Assembly: GCA_026985095.1 (NCBI GenBank)
Contig: JALSQW010000056.1
Location: 71,144 to 135,143 of the forward strand
Length of the DNA stretch: 64,000 nucleotides
Reading direction: 5' to 3'
Source of the DNA: Acidimicrobiia bacterium
GTDB lineage: Bacteria; Actinomycetota; Acidimicrobiia; Spongiisociales; UBA5794
Under the pieces are notes generated by a model, which worked only from the letters and a program-made list of their open reading frames with translations, did not search any database and was not told where the DNA came from. Positions 8,352 through 16,738 of the stretch are shown piece after piece. Position 1 is the first letter of the stretch, and every line of letters begins with the position of its first letter. The position numbers were made by a program, and so were the translations under genes.

Positions 8352-8888
8352 ATGGTCTTCTCGGGACGGGTCTACTTCGATTTCCTGTCACCCGACGTGT
8401 GGCGGTTCTACCGACTCCTGACCGCAGCCGCCCGCGAGGGCGTCGAGCTGCGACTCGCGTGGCGCTCGTTCGCTCCCGAGGGCGACCGATCGGGGCGGCT
8501 CGCCCTGGCCAGCTTCGAGGCGGTGCTCGACCTGGCCCCCGACCGCCATGGCCGGTACCTCCAGGCGATCCTCGCGATGCATCATCTGGACGGGTTCGTG
8601 GTGGACGACCCCGCCACCTGGCACGAGGCCGCCAAGGCCGCGGACGTGCCGTCGGACGTGGTGGACCGGGCCGACGCGTACCTCGAAGCGGTGGACATCT
8701 CGACGGCCCAAGCCCGGGAGCTCGGTGTGTGCCGCACCCCCGCGTTGTACCGCCACGGACCGGTGCTCGAGATCGAGCTCACCCCGGCGGCCTACCACGA
8801 CCCGGCGGTCGTCCATCGCCTCGAGACGATCGACCGGGTCATCGCCGACGACGGGCTGTGGGTCCTCAGGAAGCCGGAGTTGGAGTGA
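8352..8888 (+). CDS. DsbA-fold protein, 2-hydroxychromene-2-carboxylate isomerase-like
   Basis: A 178-residue thioredoxin-fold protein of the DsbA/HCCA-isomerase superfamily. The N-terminal FSGRVYFDFLSPDVWRFY has the position of the FDFxSP motif of HCCA isomerases and FrnE-like proteins and lacks a CxxC pair, so disulfide oxidoreductase activity is unlikely. The GVCRTPAL segment supplies the conserved cis-proline. A glutathione- or mycothiol-dependent isomerase or transferase is possible; no pathway context is visible. The end overlaps the convergent TrmH gene by 23 bp. The start follows a leaderless promoter. Confidence 0.75.
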   Translation: MVFSGRVYFDFLSPDVWRFYRLLTAAAREGVELRLAWRSFAPEGDRSGRLALASFEAVLDLAPDRHGRYLQAILAMHHLDGFVVDDPATWHEAAKAADVPSDVVDRADAYLEAVDISTAQARELGVCRTPALYRHGPVLEIELTPAAYHDPAVVHRLETIDRVIADDGLWVLRKPELE

Positions 8889-9669
8889 CCCGGCGCTGGC
8901 GGACCGCCTCGTAGAGGACCAGCGCAGCTGCGATCGACGCGTTGAGGGAGTCACCGGAGCCGACCATCGGGATGCGCACCTTCGTGCCGACCGTCCTCCA
9001 CGTCTCCGACACGCCTCGGTGCTCGGAGCCGACCACCACCGCGGTGGGGCCTCGCATGTCCACGTCCCAGTAGTCGATGGACGCCTCGGGCGTGGCGACC
9101 ACCACGGTGGTGTCACCGAGCCACCGGATCGTGTCCTCGGTCCGGGCGGTGGCCAGCGGGACGGTGAACAGTGATCCCTGGGACGCTCGCACCACGTTCG
9201 GGTTGAATGGATCGACGATCCCGTCGGCGGCGACGACGGCGGCGCCGACGCCTTCGGCGGTGCGGAGCATCGCTCCCAGGTTGCCCGGCTTCTCGATCCC
9301 TTCGGCGACGAGGACGAGGTCGCCGGCATCGATGGCCGCCAGATCGGTCGGGAACGCGACCGCCACCGAGAGGATCCCATCGGGCCTCTCCCTGGCGGAC
9401 AGCTTGGCGAACACCTTCGCCGAGACGGTGACCACCGGGATGCGATGGGCGGTGGCCGCGACGATCGGCTCGTCGGGCGGTGCGACCGCGGGGGCGACGA
9501 GGAGCCGCTCGATCTGGACCCCGGCCTCGATGGCCCGGAGGGTCTCCCGTGCGCCCTCCACCACGAACCTGCCGGTGGTCGACCGATGCCGCCGCCTTCG
9601 CAACGCGACGACCTCCTTGACCGTGGGATTCGATGCGCTGGTGATGGCGACGACGGCGTCGTCGGACAT
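8866..9669 (-). CDS. TrmH/SpoU family RNA methyltransferase
   Basis: A 267-residue SPOUT methyltransferase. The N-terminal part (ITSASNPTVKEVVALRRRRH onward) resembles the substrate-binding domain of the 23S rRNA 2'-O-methyltransferases. The catalytic domain has the three SpoU motifs: EGIEKPGNLGAMLRT, GSEHRGVS and IPMVGSGDSLNASIAAA, which form the trefoil knot and bind SAM. The target nucleotide cannot be read from sequence. The ATG at 9669 overlaps the stop of the upstream dehydrogenase gene; a GTG one codon earlier is an alternative. Confidence 0.9.
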   Translation of the reverse strand: MSDDAVVAITSASNPTVKEVVALRRRRHRSTTGRFVVEGARETLRAIEAGVQIERLLVAPAVAPPDEPIVAATAHRIPVVTVSAKVFAKLSARERPDGILSVAVAFPTDLAAIDAGDLVLVAEGIEKPGNLGAMLRTAEGVGAAVVAADGIVDPFNPNVVRASQGSLFTVPLATARTEDTIRWLGDTTVVVATPEASIDYWDVDMRGPTAVVVGSEHRGVSETWRTVGTKVRIPMVGSGDSLNASIAAALVLYEAVRQRRVTPTPAS

Positions 9670-10598
9670 CACCGGACCCCGAAGCGCAGCGGGATGTCGG
9701 TGGGCCGGTAGAAGCCCGGATCCAACTCCGAACAGCGCTGAAGGCCCCGCAGGACGTTGGCCACGGTCCCCTCGTCACCCGGGTAGCCGCCTTCGAAGCG
9801 GACGTCCAGGGGCGGCTCGCCGACGACCTGGACCCGGTCCACCGGTTCGGCGATCTTCCACGCCATCGTCAGCCGCAGCTCGATCGACCTCCCGTCCCCG
9901 GTGCTCAGCTCGGCGCGATGGTCGGCGCCGTGGACGACGCCGTCGACGACGATCGGCTCGATCCGCATCGAGACGTCGTGGTACGGCCACAGCAACCCGC
10001 GGGCCACGAGGCGGGCGGATGCGTCGAGGCCCTTGTGTCCGATCCGACCCGCCGCGAGCTCGTGAGCGAACTCCTCGGGGGTCAGTCCGTAGCCGGTCTT
10101 GCGGACCAACGACTCGCGTCGGGTCGAGCTGTCGACGCGGCGCGTCACCACGATCCGCGACACGTTGCGGGAGCCCGACGCGACGAGGAGCGGGACCCGG
10201 TCCATGATGAAGCCCGGGTTGGTGCCGGTGACCACGATGACCCGCCCGTTGGACCGAGCGCTCGTGTGCATCGCATCCCAGATGTGCCTGGGCGCCCACG
10301 CCAGCTCCTCACATGTGGTGACGACGTGATAGCCGCTGGAGACGAGGCGGACGATCTCGGGCGCGACCTTGTCGGCCCGGGACGAGAAGGCCACCAGGGC
10401 CCGTTCCGCGTTCCGTGCCGCCGGCAGGTCGACCGTGGTCGGGTAGGCGTCGGCGCCGGTCTCGGCCGTCAGCCGCGCCCGCGCCTCGGGCTGAGGGTCG
10501 ACGACCGCGGCCACCCGGTCGACGATGCCATCGTCGACCGCCGCTTGCGCGACCCACGACCCGATGGGGCCTGCTCCGACGATGATCAGTTCGGACAT
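9669..10598 (-). CDS. NAD(P)-binding dehydrogenase, DapB / 2,4-diaminopentanoate dehydrogenase-like
   Basis: About 309 residues. The N-terminal Rossmann motif LIIVGAGPIGSWVAQAA is followed by a DapB-like arrangement (ALVAFSSRADKVAPEI, VTTCEELAW) and VTGTNPGFIMDRVPLL, similar to the GxNPGF motif of 2,4-diaminopentanoate dehydrogenase and related DapB-fold enzymes. Dihydrodipicolinate reductase itself is smaller and carries a different histidine/lysine motif, so I do not call it DapB. The substrate is unknown. Start chosen at MSELIIVG, where the fold begins; an ATG three codons upstream (10607) is also possible. Confidence 0.7.
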   Translation of the reverse strand: MSELIIVGAGPIGSWVAQAAVDDGIVDRVAAVVDPQPEARARLTAETGADAYPTTVDLPAARNAERALVAFSSRADKVAPEIVRLVSSGYHVVTTCEELAWAPRHIWDAMHTSARSNGRVIVVTGTNPGFIMDRVPLLVASGSRNVSRIVVTRRVDSSTRRESLVRKTGYGLTPEEFAHELAAGRIGHKGLDASARLVARGLLWPYHDVSMRIEPIVVDGVVHGADHRAELSTGDGRSIELRLTMAWKIAEPVDRVQVVGEPPLDVRFEGGYPGDEGTVANVLRGLQRCSELDPGFYRPTDIPLRFGVR

Positions 10599-10638
10599 GG
10601 TTCCCATGATTGCGGGTCGTGTGGCAGCGACAAAACGC

Positions 10639-11382
10639 TCACGCGTCCGTCCCCGTCGCCGTGCCGGTCGACGGGACGGGTCGGCCGTCGGCGTCGGCTG
10701 CGTACAGGGTGCACACGACGCTCCGGTCGCCCGCTCGCCATCCCCGCCGATCCGGGACGTAGGTTCGGATGTAGTACGGCGAGTCCTCCCACGCCTCGTT
10801 GGTGTAGGTCGAGAACCGGTCGAGGCACCCTTGGAAGGCGGCGTCGAAGAGCTCGTCGTCTTCCGGGATCGGGTCGTCGGGACCGTAGGCGAGATCGACG
10901 ATGGCGAAGACCTCGAGGTCGTGGGGCTGTTCGCAGTCGACCGGTTCGAGGGCTGCGAACCCGCCGCCCGGGTCGCGAAGACAGGTCCCGGGCTGCGGGT
11001 CGGCGGTGATCGGCGATGTCGTCGGCGTCTCGTCGGTCCCCTCGACGTCGATGAGCTGGGTAGCGACGAGTCCAGAGCCGAGCAGAAGCAGGGCCACGAC
11101 GAAGGCCACGAGGGCCCGGCCGGGTGGCGCCGCCGCCGACGGCGCCGACGGCGGCGAGGGCGGCGGCGCGGTCACGAGCGGCTCGACCTCCAGGTGCTCG
11201 ACGCGAGGCGCGTGGCCGGGTGGGGTCGGCGCCTGGGGCGTCGGTCCATCGGCCGGCTCGGCTGCGGCCGGCTCGGAGGACGGGTCGGCTGCGTGCGGCT
11301 CGGAGGAGGGATCGCGGCGGGAGCGAGCCGCCTCGCGGGCGCGGCGGACCATCTCCTCGCTCGATTGGAAACGCTCAGCCAT
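10639..11382 (-). CDS. Membrane-anchored Septum_form domain protein
   Basis: A 247-residue protein: a charged cytoplasmic N-terminus (about 1-30), a Pro/Ala-rich linker, one transmembrane helix (RALVAFVVALLLLGSGLVAT, about residue 88-107) and an extracytoplasmic domain with paired cysteines in CLRDPGGGF, VDCEQPHDLEVF, FQGCLDRF and SVVCTLY. This cysteine and PHxxEVF pattern fits the actinobacterial septum formation domain (Septum_form). Its molecular role is not defined. A GGAGGA Shine-Dalgarno precedes the ATG and a TAGCCT -10-like box lies further upstream. Confidence 0.75.
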   Translation of the reverse strand: MAERFQSSEEMVRRAREAARSRRDPSSEPHAADPSSEPAAAEPADGPTPQAPTPPGHAPRVEHLEVEPLVTAPPPSPPSAPSAAAPPGRALVAFVVALLLLGSGLVATQLIDVEGTDETPTTSPITADPQPGTCLRDPGGGFAALEPVDCEQPHDLEVFAIVDLAYGPDDPIPEDDELFDAAFQGCLDRFSTYTNEAWEDSPYYIRTYVPDRRGWRAGDRSVVCTLYAADADGRPVPSTGTATGTDA

Positions 11383-11452
11383 CGTGTCCTCCGCAGCTCG
11401 GTTCGAGGCTACCCGGCTGCCGAGTCGGGACGTGGCCCATGATGCGGCGGCG

Positions 11453-12682
11453 TCAGGTGACGGCCGCCGGGGCGTCCGGATAGGCCTCGTGCCTGCCGGA
11501 TGCGACGACGTCCGCGGTCCGTTCGATGGCTGCCGCGACGTCCCGGTAGCGGTTGTACAACGGCGAGAAGCCGTACCGGACGATGCCGGGATGCCGGAAG
11601 TCGACGATCACGTTGCGGTCGCGGAGGGCTTGGACGATGGGCCACGCCGCGTCATGCCGGAGGGCGACATGGCCACCGCGCCGGTCGTCGTCGGTCGGGG
11701 TGACCATCTCGAATCCGAGCGCGGCGAGTCGCTGGTTGGCGAGTTCGATGAACCACGATGTCATGGTCCGGCTCTTGGCCCGGATGGCGTCGATGCCCGC
11801 ATCCGCGCACAGCGCGATGCCTTCGGCGGCGCCGATCATCGACACGATCGGGGCGGTGCCGGTGAGGAAGCGGCGGATGTCGGGAGCGGGCCGATAGCCG
11901 GCCTCGAAGGCGAACATGTCGTCGTGGCTCCACCAGCCGGCGATCGGTTGCGTGAGGGTTCCCTGCAGGTCCCTGCGCACGTACAGGAAGGCGGGTGACC
12001 CGGGGCCGCCGTTGAGGTACTTGTACGTGCATCCGACCGCCAGGTCGGCATCGGCGAGGTCGACCGGCACGATCCCGGCGGCATGGGAGAGGTCCCAGAG
12101 GACCCGCGCCCCAGCCTGGTGGGCGAGGGCGGTGATGCCGCGCAGGTCGGCGAGGGCACCGGATCGGTAGTTCACCAGCGACAGGCTGACGAGGCCCACA
12201 TGCTGGTCGAGGGCGTCGGCGATGTCGGTCACCGTCGGATCGGCCGGGACGTCACGGAGTCGCCCGCCGCGGCGGCGGGCCACTTCGTGGAGGATGTAGC
12301 GGTCCGACGGGAAGTTGTCGGCGTCGGTGACGATGTCGGGGCGAGACGGCTCGGCCCCGATCGCCGCCTCCGCCAGCTTGTACAGGTTCACCGAGGTCTG
12401 GTCGCAGAGTGCGACCTCGTCGGGACGCGCCCCGATCAGCGGGGCGAGCGCGGCGCCTGCTCGGGTTCCCAGGTCCAACCAGCGGTCCCAGGAGCGGACG
12501 AGGCCTCCGGCCCACTCGCGGTCGACCGTCTCGGCGATCGCCGTCCGTGTTCGGCGCGGCAGCGGCCCCAGCGAGTTGCCGTCCAGATAGACGAGGTCGG
12601 GATCGGGGATCGAGAACCGGCTTCGGAACCCGGACAGCGGGTCGGCGGCATCTCGGTCGGCGGCTGCAGCGGCGAGGTTCAC
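11453..12682 (-). CDS. kynU: Kynureninase
   Basis: A PLP enzyme that cleaves kynurenine to anthranilate and alanine. Recognisable features: LVYLDGNSLGPLPRRT near the N-terminus, DNFPSDRYIL, LWDLSHAAG, the PLP lysine in GCTYKYLNGGPGSPAF, and FRHPGIVRYGFSPLYNRYRDV at the C-terminus. Length of about 409 residues is normal. The GTG at 12682 is preferred because it clears the stop of the upstream metK-like gene by 11 nt; an ATG at 12757 would overlap it by 64 nt. No other kynurenine-pathway gene is nearby. Confidence 0.9.
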   Translation of the reverse strand: MNLAAAAADRDAADPLSGFRSRFSIPDPDLVYLDGNSLGPLPRRTRTAIAETVDREWAGGLVRSWDRWLDLGTRAGAALAPLIGARPDEVALCDQTSVNLYKLAEAAIGAEPSRPDIVTDADNFPSDRYILHEVARRRGGRLRDVPADPTVTDIADALDQHVGLVSLSLVNYRSGALADLRGITALAHQAGARVLWDLSHAAGIVPVDLADADLAVGCTYKYLNGGPGSPAFLYVRRDLQGTLTQPIAGWWSHDDMFAFEAGYRPAPDIRRFLTGTAPIVSMIGAAEGIALCADAGIDAIRAKSRTMTSWFIELANQRLAALGFEMVTPTDDDRRGGHVALRHDAAWPIVQALRDRNVIVDFRHPGIVRYGFSPLYNRYRDVAAAIERTADVVASGRHEAYPDAPAAVT

Positions 12683-12693
12683 ACCGAACCGGG

Positions 12694-13851
12694 TCAGTAC
12701 AGCTCGTAGGCGCCGGCGATCAACCGGTCGCGGACGCCCTTCCAGTCGTCGAAGCATTCGCCGACGATCGCCGCCACCGACGTGTCGGGGACGTCGCCGA
12801 CGACCTCGACGTGGGCGACCTGGGGCTCGGTGACGGGATGGCCGATCGCCGACAGCAGTCGGACGGTGGCTTCGGTCGCGGCGGTCTCGGCCAGGAGGCG
12901 GGTGGCGATGTCCTGTCCGATGGCGTGGTACGTCTTGCCCACGTGCGCGGCGGGGTTCTTCCCGGCCGCAGCTTCCAGACTCATCGGTCGGTACGGCGTG
13001 ATGAGGCCGCCGAACCGATTGCCTCGTCCCACCTGACCGTCATCGCCCGCCTCGGCCGAGGTGCCGCTCAAGGTCAGGTACGCGGATCCGTCCCGGTCGG
13101 CCTGGTTCACCTGGATCGTGACCGCATGTCCGAACACCTCGGAGACGAACGCGAACGCGTCCTCCTCGACCTGTTCGACGACCGCGTCGTACTCGTGGGC
13201 CGAACCGACGTCGCGGGCGAGGACCGGCGCGGCGATCGTGATGGTGACGTCGTCGCCGATGCGGGATCCCATGATCTTGATGTCGCGGCCGATCGGCACC
13301 TGGGCACGGTAGCCATCCGAGTTGAGATGGGTCTCGAGATCGTGGACGGCCGTCTCGAGGGGACTGCGGGGAAGCGACACCGCGGCGAAGGACGTGTCGT
13401 TGGCGAGGGGAGCGTCCGTGCCGTGGCCGGCCTTGACGACCGCGGCCAGATCCACCGCCGACTGATTGAGCCACAGCTCGACACTGAAGGCGTCGGGGTC
13501 CGCGTCCGGCAGGATGCCGAGCAACCGTTCCTTGTACTCCTTCGCCAGCTCGTCGGGGTCCGGGCCCCACGCCGTCGTCATGTCCGCCTTGCCGACCAGG
13601 ACGAGTCGGGAGGGCTTGACGTGTCGTCCCCCTCCGAAGTCGATGTCCACCGCTCCGGCCGCCAGGATCGCCTTGTCGACGTTGAAGTGCTGCACCTCGC
13701 CGGTGTGGGCCAGGTACTCGGTGGCCAGCTCGCGGGCGAGGTCTTCGGCCAGCGCGTCGCAGATCGTGTCGGGATGGCCGACCCCCTTGCGTTCGACGAA
13801 CTCGATGCGGGGAGCGAACGGCGGTCGGCTGGTGACCGAGAGATGATCCAT
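12694..13851 (-). CDS. S-adenosylmethionine synthetase, archaeal type
   Basis: A 385-residue protein of the archaeal AdoMet synthetase family (COG1812), not the bacterial MetK family. Diagnostic segments are EFVERKGVGHPDTICDALAE, HFNVDKAILAAG, KPSRLVLVGKADM, IKIMGSRIGDDVTITIA and GRGNRFGGLITPYRPMSLEA. The reaction is ATP plus methionine to SAM. Such enzymes occur sporadically in bacteria. Whether the genome also has a standard metK cannot be seen here. A TAGGAT box 8 nt before the ATG may be its promoter. Kynureninase follows 11 nt downstream. Confidence 0.9.
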   Translation of the reverse strand: MDHLSVTSRPPFAPRIEFVERKGVGHPDTICDALAEDLARELATEYLAHTGEVQHFNVDKAILAAGAVDIDFGGGRHVKPSRLVLVGKADMTTAWGPDPDELAKEYKERLLGILPDADPDAFSVELWLNQSAVDLAAVVKAGHGTDAPLANDTSFAAVSLPRSPLETAVHDLETHLNSDGYRAQVPIGRDIKIMGSRIGDDVTITIAAPVLARDVGSAHEYDAVVEQVEEDAFAFVSEVFGHAVTIQVNQADRDGSAYLTLSGTSAEAGDDGQVGRGNRFGGLITPYRPMSLEAAAGKNPAAHVGKTYHAIGQDIATRLLAETAATEATVRLLSAIGHPVTEPQVAHVEVVGDVPDTSVAAIVGECFDDWKGVRDRLIAGAYELY

Positions 13852-13862
13852 GGTGGGGCATC

Positions 13863-15068
13863 CTACCGGTCGCGCGGTCGCCTCGGCGACGGTCGGGCGG
13901 GAAGGGAGCGCAGCGCCACCCGCAGGCTGCCCTTGGCTCCGGTGCGGAGGATGTTCGCCTCGTAGATCCGTCCCCCGATCCGGACGAAGACGTAGATCGT
14001 CGCCATCGTCATGACCAGGGTGAACGCCACCTCCCACGGTGCGGCGTCCCCCGCGGCCATCCGCACCGGCATCGCGATGGGTGACCAGATCGGGACGTAT
14101 GACACGTAGCGGAGCAGGTCGCTGCCGCCGGTGAGGGCGGTGACGGCGATCAGGTAGGGGATCATCACGATCATCGTCAGCGGGAACGCCGCGTTCTGCG
14201 CCTCCTCGGTGCGGGAGACGAGCGAGCCGGCAGCCGCGTAGGCGGTGGCGTACAGGGCATAGCCGAGGAGGAACCAGAGGATGACACTGCCGGCGATCGT
14301 CCCGATGACCGTCGGCACGCCGGTGGCACCGACGGCGATGGCGGCTCCGAAGCCGACGACCCCGACGACGAGCAGCTGGAGGATCCCCAAGGCGCCGATG
14401 CCGATGATCTTGCCGGCCAGGAGCCGGCGGGGGAGCACCGCACCGAGGACCAGTTCGACGACCCGGTTGGCCTTCTCCTCGACGACCCCCAGCAGGATCC
14501 ATTGCCCGTAGGTGACGATCGCGATGAACATGATGACCGACGCGAAGAAGGCGATGCCCTGGGCGGCGAGGTCGGGCGCACCGTCGCCGCCGATCCGCTC
14601 GACCGGCACGTCGGCGGCGGAGAGCAGGTCGGCCGCCTCCTGGGGGGTGAGGCCCAGTTCGGTCGCCCGTTCGGCCACCCGCTGGGCGGCGACGATCGAC
14701 GTGGCGGCGGCCAGGAACGACGACGGGGTCTCGGAGGTGGCGAGGACGGCGCCGTCGGTGACGACGAGGTCGACGGTGCCGTCCTCGAGGGCGGTTCTGG
14801 CGGCGGCCTCGTCGGGGAACGTCACTCCGTCGATAGTGGCTCCCGGTGGGGCGATCTCCTCGAGGGCGGCGACGAGGTCGGCGGGATCTTCCCCGACCAC
14901 CCCGACGGTGGCGGTCAGACCGGCGACGTCACCGAAGAACGTCGGGGCGACGACGACGCCGACCACGAGGAGCAGCGAGATGCCCGTGGAGATCTGGAAC
15001 GCCCGCGAGCGGAGCCGTTCCATGAAGTCGCGCCGGGCGATCAGACGGACGGTCCTCAGCGGGCTCAC
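13863..15068 (-). CDS. ABC-2 type permease (NatB-like)
   Basis: A 401-residue membrane protein: one N-terminal helix (FQISTGISLLLVVGVVVAPT), a large extracytoplasmic region of about 150 residues, then roughly five helices starting at FFASVIMFIAIVTYGQW. The EEKANRVVELVLGAV segment is typical of NatB/ABC-2 permeases. It pairs with the upstream ATPase as an exporter; sodium export or drug export is possible but the substrate is unknown. The GTG start overlaps the ATPase stop (GTGA), showing translational coupling. Confidence 0.87.
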   Translation of the reverse strand: MSPLRTVRLIARRDFMERLRSRAFQISTGISLLLVVGVVVAPTFFGDVAGLTATVGVVGEDPADLVAALEEIAPPGATIDGVTFPDEAAARTALEDGTVDLVVTDGAVLATSETPSSFLAAATSIVAAQRVAERATELGLTPQEAADLLSAADVPVERIGGDGAPDLAAQGIAFFASVIMFIAIVTYGQWILLGVVEEKANRVVELVLGAVLPRRLLAGKIIGIGALGILQLLVVGVVGFGAAIAVGATGVPTVIGTIAGSVILWFLLGYALYATAYAAAGSLVSRTEEAQNAAFPLTMIVMIPYLIAVTALTGGSDLLRYVSYVPIWSPIAMPVRMAAGDAAPWEVAFTLVMTMATIYVFVRIGGRIYEANILRTGAKGSLRVALRSLPARPSPRRPRDR

Positions 15069-15952
15069 GTTGCGACCGCTTCCCGGAAGATCTCCGACAG
15101 CGACGGCGGCTCGAAGGAGAGCCGTCGGACCGTTCCGGCCACTGCGGCGGCGTCGACGATGCGTTGGAGGTCGACGTCGACGTCGGTCAGGAGCCGAACC
15201 CGGTCGCCGTCGACGTGGACCGGCTCGACATGGTCGAGGCCGGTCCACCACGCGCCTCCGCCGACCACCTCGGCGTCGATGTAGCGTCGTCGTGACGCTG
15301 CTCGGAGCTCGGTGATGCGTCCGTCGAGGACGACCCGGCCGTGATCGATGATGACGGCCCGTTCGCACAGGTCCTCGACGAGGTCGAGCTGATGGCTGGA
15401 GAACAGCACGGCGGTGCCCGCCGCGGCTCGTTCGGCGAGGAGTCCGGCGAGGCTCTCCACCCCGATCGGGTCGAGTCCGGCGAACGGTTCGTCGAGGACG
15501 AGGAGCTCGGGGTCGTGGACGAGGGCGGCGGCGAGCTGGGCTCGCTGTTGGTTCCCGTGCGACAGCTCCTCGACCTTGGCGTTGGTGCGTTCGCTGAGGC
15601 CGAGCTCGCCCAGCCATCGAGCCGTGGCGTCTCGGGCGCGACCGGCGGGCATGCCGTGGAGCTCGGCGAACCAGGCGATCTGCCGATCGATGGGCATCTT
15701 GGGGTACAGACCTCGTTCCTCGGGCATGTACCCGAAGCGGAGACGCACGTCGGGCGTGATCGATGCTCCGTCCCAGGTGACGGTTCCCGAGTCGGGTCGA
15801 ACCAGCCCGAAGATCGTCCGCATCGTCGTCGTCTTGCCCGCCCCGTTGGGTCCGAGGAAACCCACCATCTCGCCGCGTTCGATCGTGAAGCTGCAGCCGT
15901 CGAGGGCGACGACGTCGCCGTAGGTCTTGGAGAGGTCGGTGAGGCGGAGCAT
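15065..15952 (-). CDS. ABC transporter ATP-binding protein (NatA-like)
   Basis: A 295-residue ABC ATPase. Walker A is GPNGAGKTT, the signature is LSHGNQQRAQLA, Walker B is LLVLDEPFAGLD and the switch histidine is in FSSHQLDLV. The FGYMPEERGLYPKM segment is typical of the NatA/DrrA-type exporter subfamily. The protein forms a transporter with the permease encoded immediately downstream. A TAGCAT box ends 7 nt before the ATG. Confidence 0.92.
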   Translation of the reverse strand: MLRLTDLSKTYGDVVALDGCSFTIERGEMVGFLGPNGAGKTTTMRTIFGLVRPDSGTVTWDGASITPDVRLRFGYMPEERGLYPKMPIDRQIAWFAELHGMPAGRARDATARWLGELGLSERTNAKVEELSHGNQQRAQLAAALVHDPELLVLDEPFAGLDPIGVESLAGLLAERAAAGTAVLFSSHQLDLVEDLCERAVIIDHGRVVLDGRITELRAASRRRYIDAEVVGGGAWWTGLDHVEPVHVDGDRVRLLTDVDVDLQRIVDAAAVAGTVRRLSFEPPSLSEIFREAVAT

Positions 15953-15959
15953 CGGTCCG

Positions 15960-15965
15960 ATGCTA
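15960..15965 (-). promoter_or_regulatory. -10 box TAGCAT, leaderless type
   Basis: TAGCAT ends 7 nt before the ATG of the NatA-like gene; no Shine-Dalgarno is visible. Confidence 0.5.
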
Positions 15966-15976
15966 CGGGGTCGTGG

Positions 15977-16570
15977 TCACCATCGGTCGCGGTGGATCTG
16001 ATCGGTGCGTCGGCCGCGTCCCAAGGACCCGGAGCGACGGTCGGGAGCCGGGTGGCCGACGGTGACGATCCCGATCGGTTCGGTGTCGTCGGGTACGCCG
16101 AGGAGCTCGCGCAGACCGGGGATCGAATGGACACCGAGGAAGCCGGCGGCGAGTCCTTCGTCGACGGCGGCGAGCAGGACGAGCATGAGCACGGCTCCGG
16201 CGTCGACCCACCAGTACGGGACATCCCAGCCGTCTTCGCCGGCCATCGGTCCGTCGGGTCCGCCCTTGTCGGCAGCGGCGTAGCGGCGGAGATAGGCGGC
16301 TTTGGACGTGCATACGACGATGTGAACCGGGGCTCGGGAGATCCACGGATCGAACCCGTTGGCGACGTAGTCGGCTTCCCCGGCCAGCGCCGCGATGCGT
16401 CGGCGGGTGTCGGGGTCGGTGACGACGACCAGGTCCTGACCTTGGGTGAAGCCGGCGCTGGGGGCTCGCAGGGCAGCGGCGACGATCCGGTCGACGGCGG
16501 CCGGATCGATCGGATCGTCGGTGGTGTTGCGCACCATCCGCCGTCGCCGGACGACCTCCGAGAACTCCAT
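15977..16570 (-). CDS. Nitroreductase family protein
   Basis: A 197-residue FMN-dependent nitroreductase-fold protein. The N-terminal SEVVRRRRMVRNTTDDPI carries the Arg cluster that usually contacts FMN phosphate, and LRAPSAGFTQGQDLVVVTD, WWVDAGAVLMLVLLAAVDEG and IVTVGHP are the remaining family landmarks. These enzymes reduce nitro groups, quinones or flavins; the physiological substrate is not evident. A TAGCAT box lies 8 nt before the ATG. The upstream 160 bp consist of a tandem repeat array. Confidence 0.85.
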   Translation of the reverse strand: MEFSEVVRRRRMVRNTTDDPIDPAAVDRIVAAALRAPSAGFTQGQDLVVVTDPDTRRRIAALAGEADYVANGFDPWISRAPVHIVVCTSKAAYLRRYAAADKGGPDGPMAGEDGWDVPYWWVDAGAVLMLVLLAAVDEGLAAGFLGVHSIPGLRELLGVPDDTEPIGIVTVGHPAPDRRSGSLGRGRRTDQIHRDRW

Positions 16571-16596
16571 GGGCGCCGATGCTAGGTCCGTCTCGC

Positions 16597-16738
16597 GAAC
16601 CCTGGGTTGTGGACCCCCCTGGAGGGGTGTGGTGAACCCTGGGTTGTGGACCCCCCTGGAGGGGTGTGGTGAACCCTGGGTTGGTGAGCCCCCTTCAGGG
16701 GTGTGGTGAACCCTGGGTTGGTGAGCCCCGTCAGAGGG
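16597..16738. repeat. Tandem 37-bp repeat array 1 (downstream of pntB)
   Basis: Three full units start at 16597, 16634 and 16671 (period exactly 37 bp), and a fourth, truncated unit starts at 16708 and runs into the last codons of pntB. Each unit begins with the palindrome GAACCCTGGGTT(G) and contains a second one, CCCC-TGGA-GGGG (or TTCA in its middle), then GTGTGGT. Units 1 and 2 are identical; units 3 and 4 differ by a few bases. There are no spacers, so this is not CRISPR. The same unit recurs at 19572. Confidence 0.9.
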
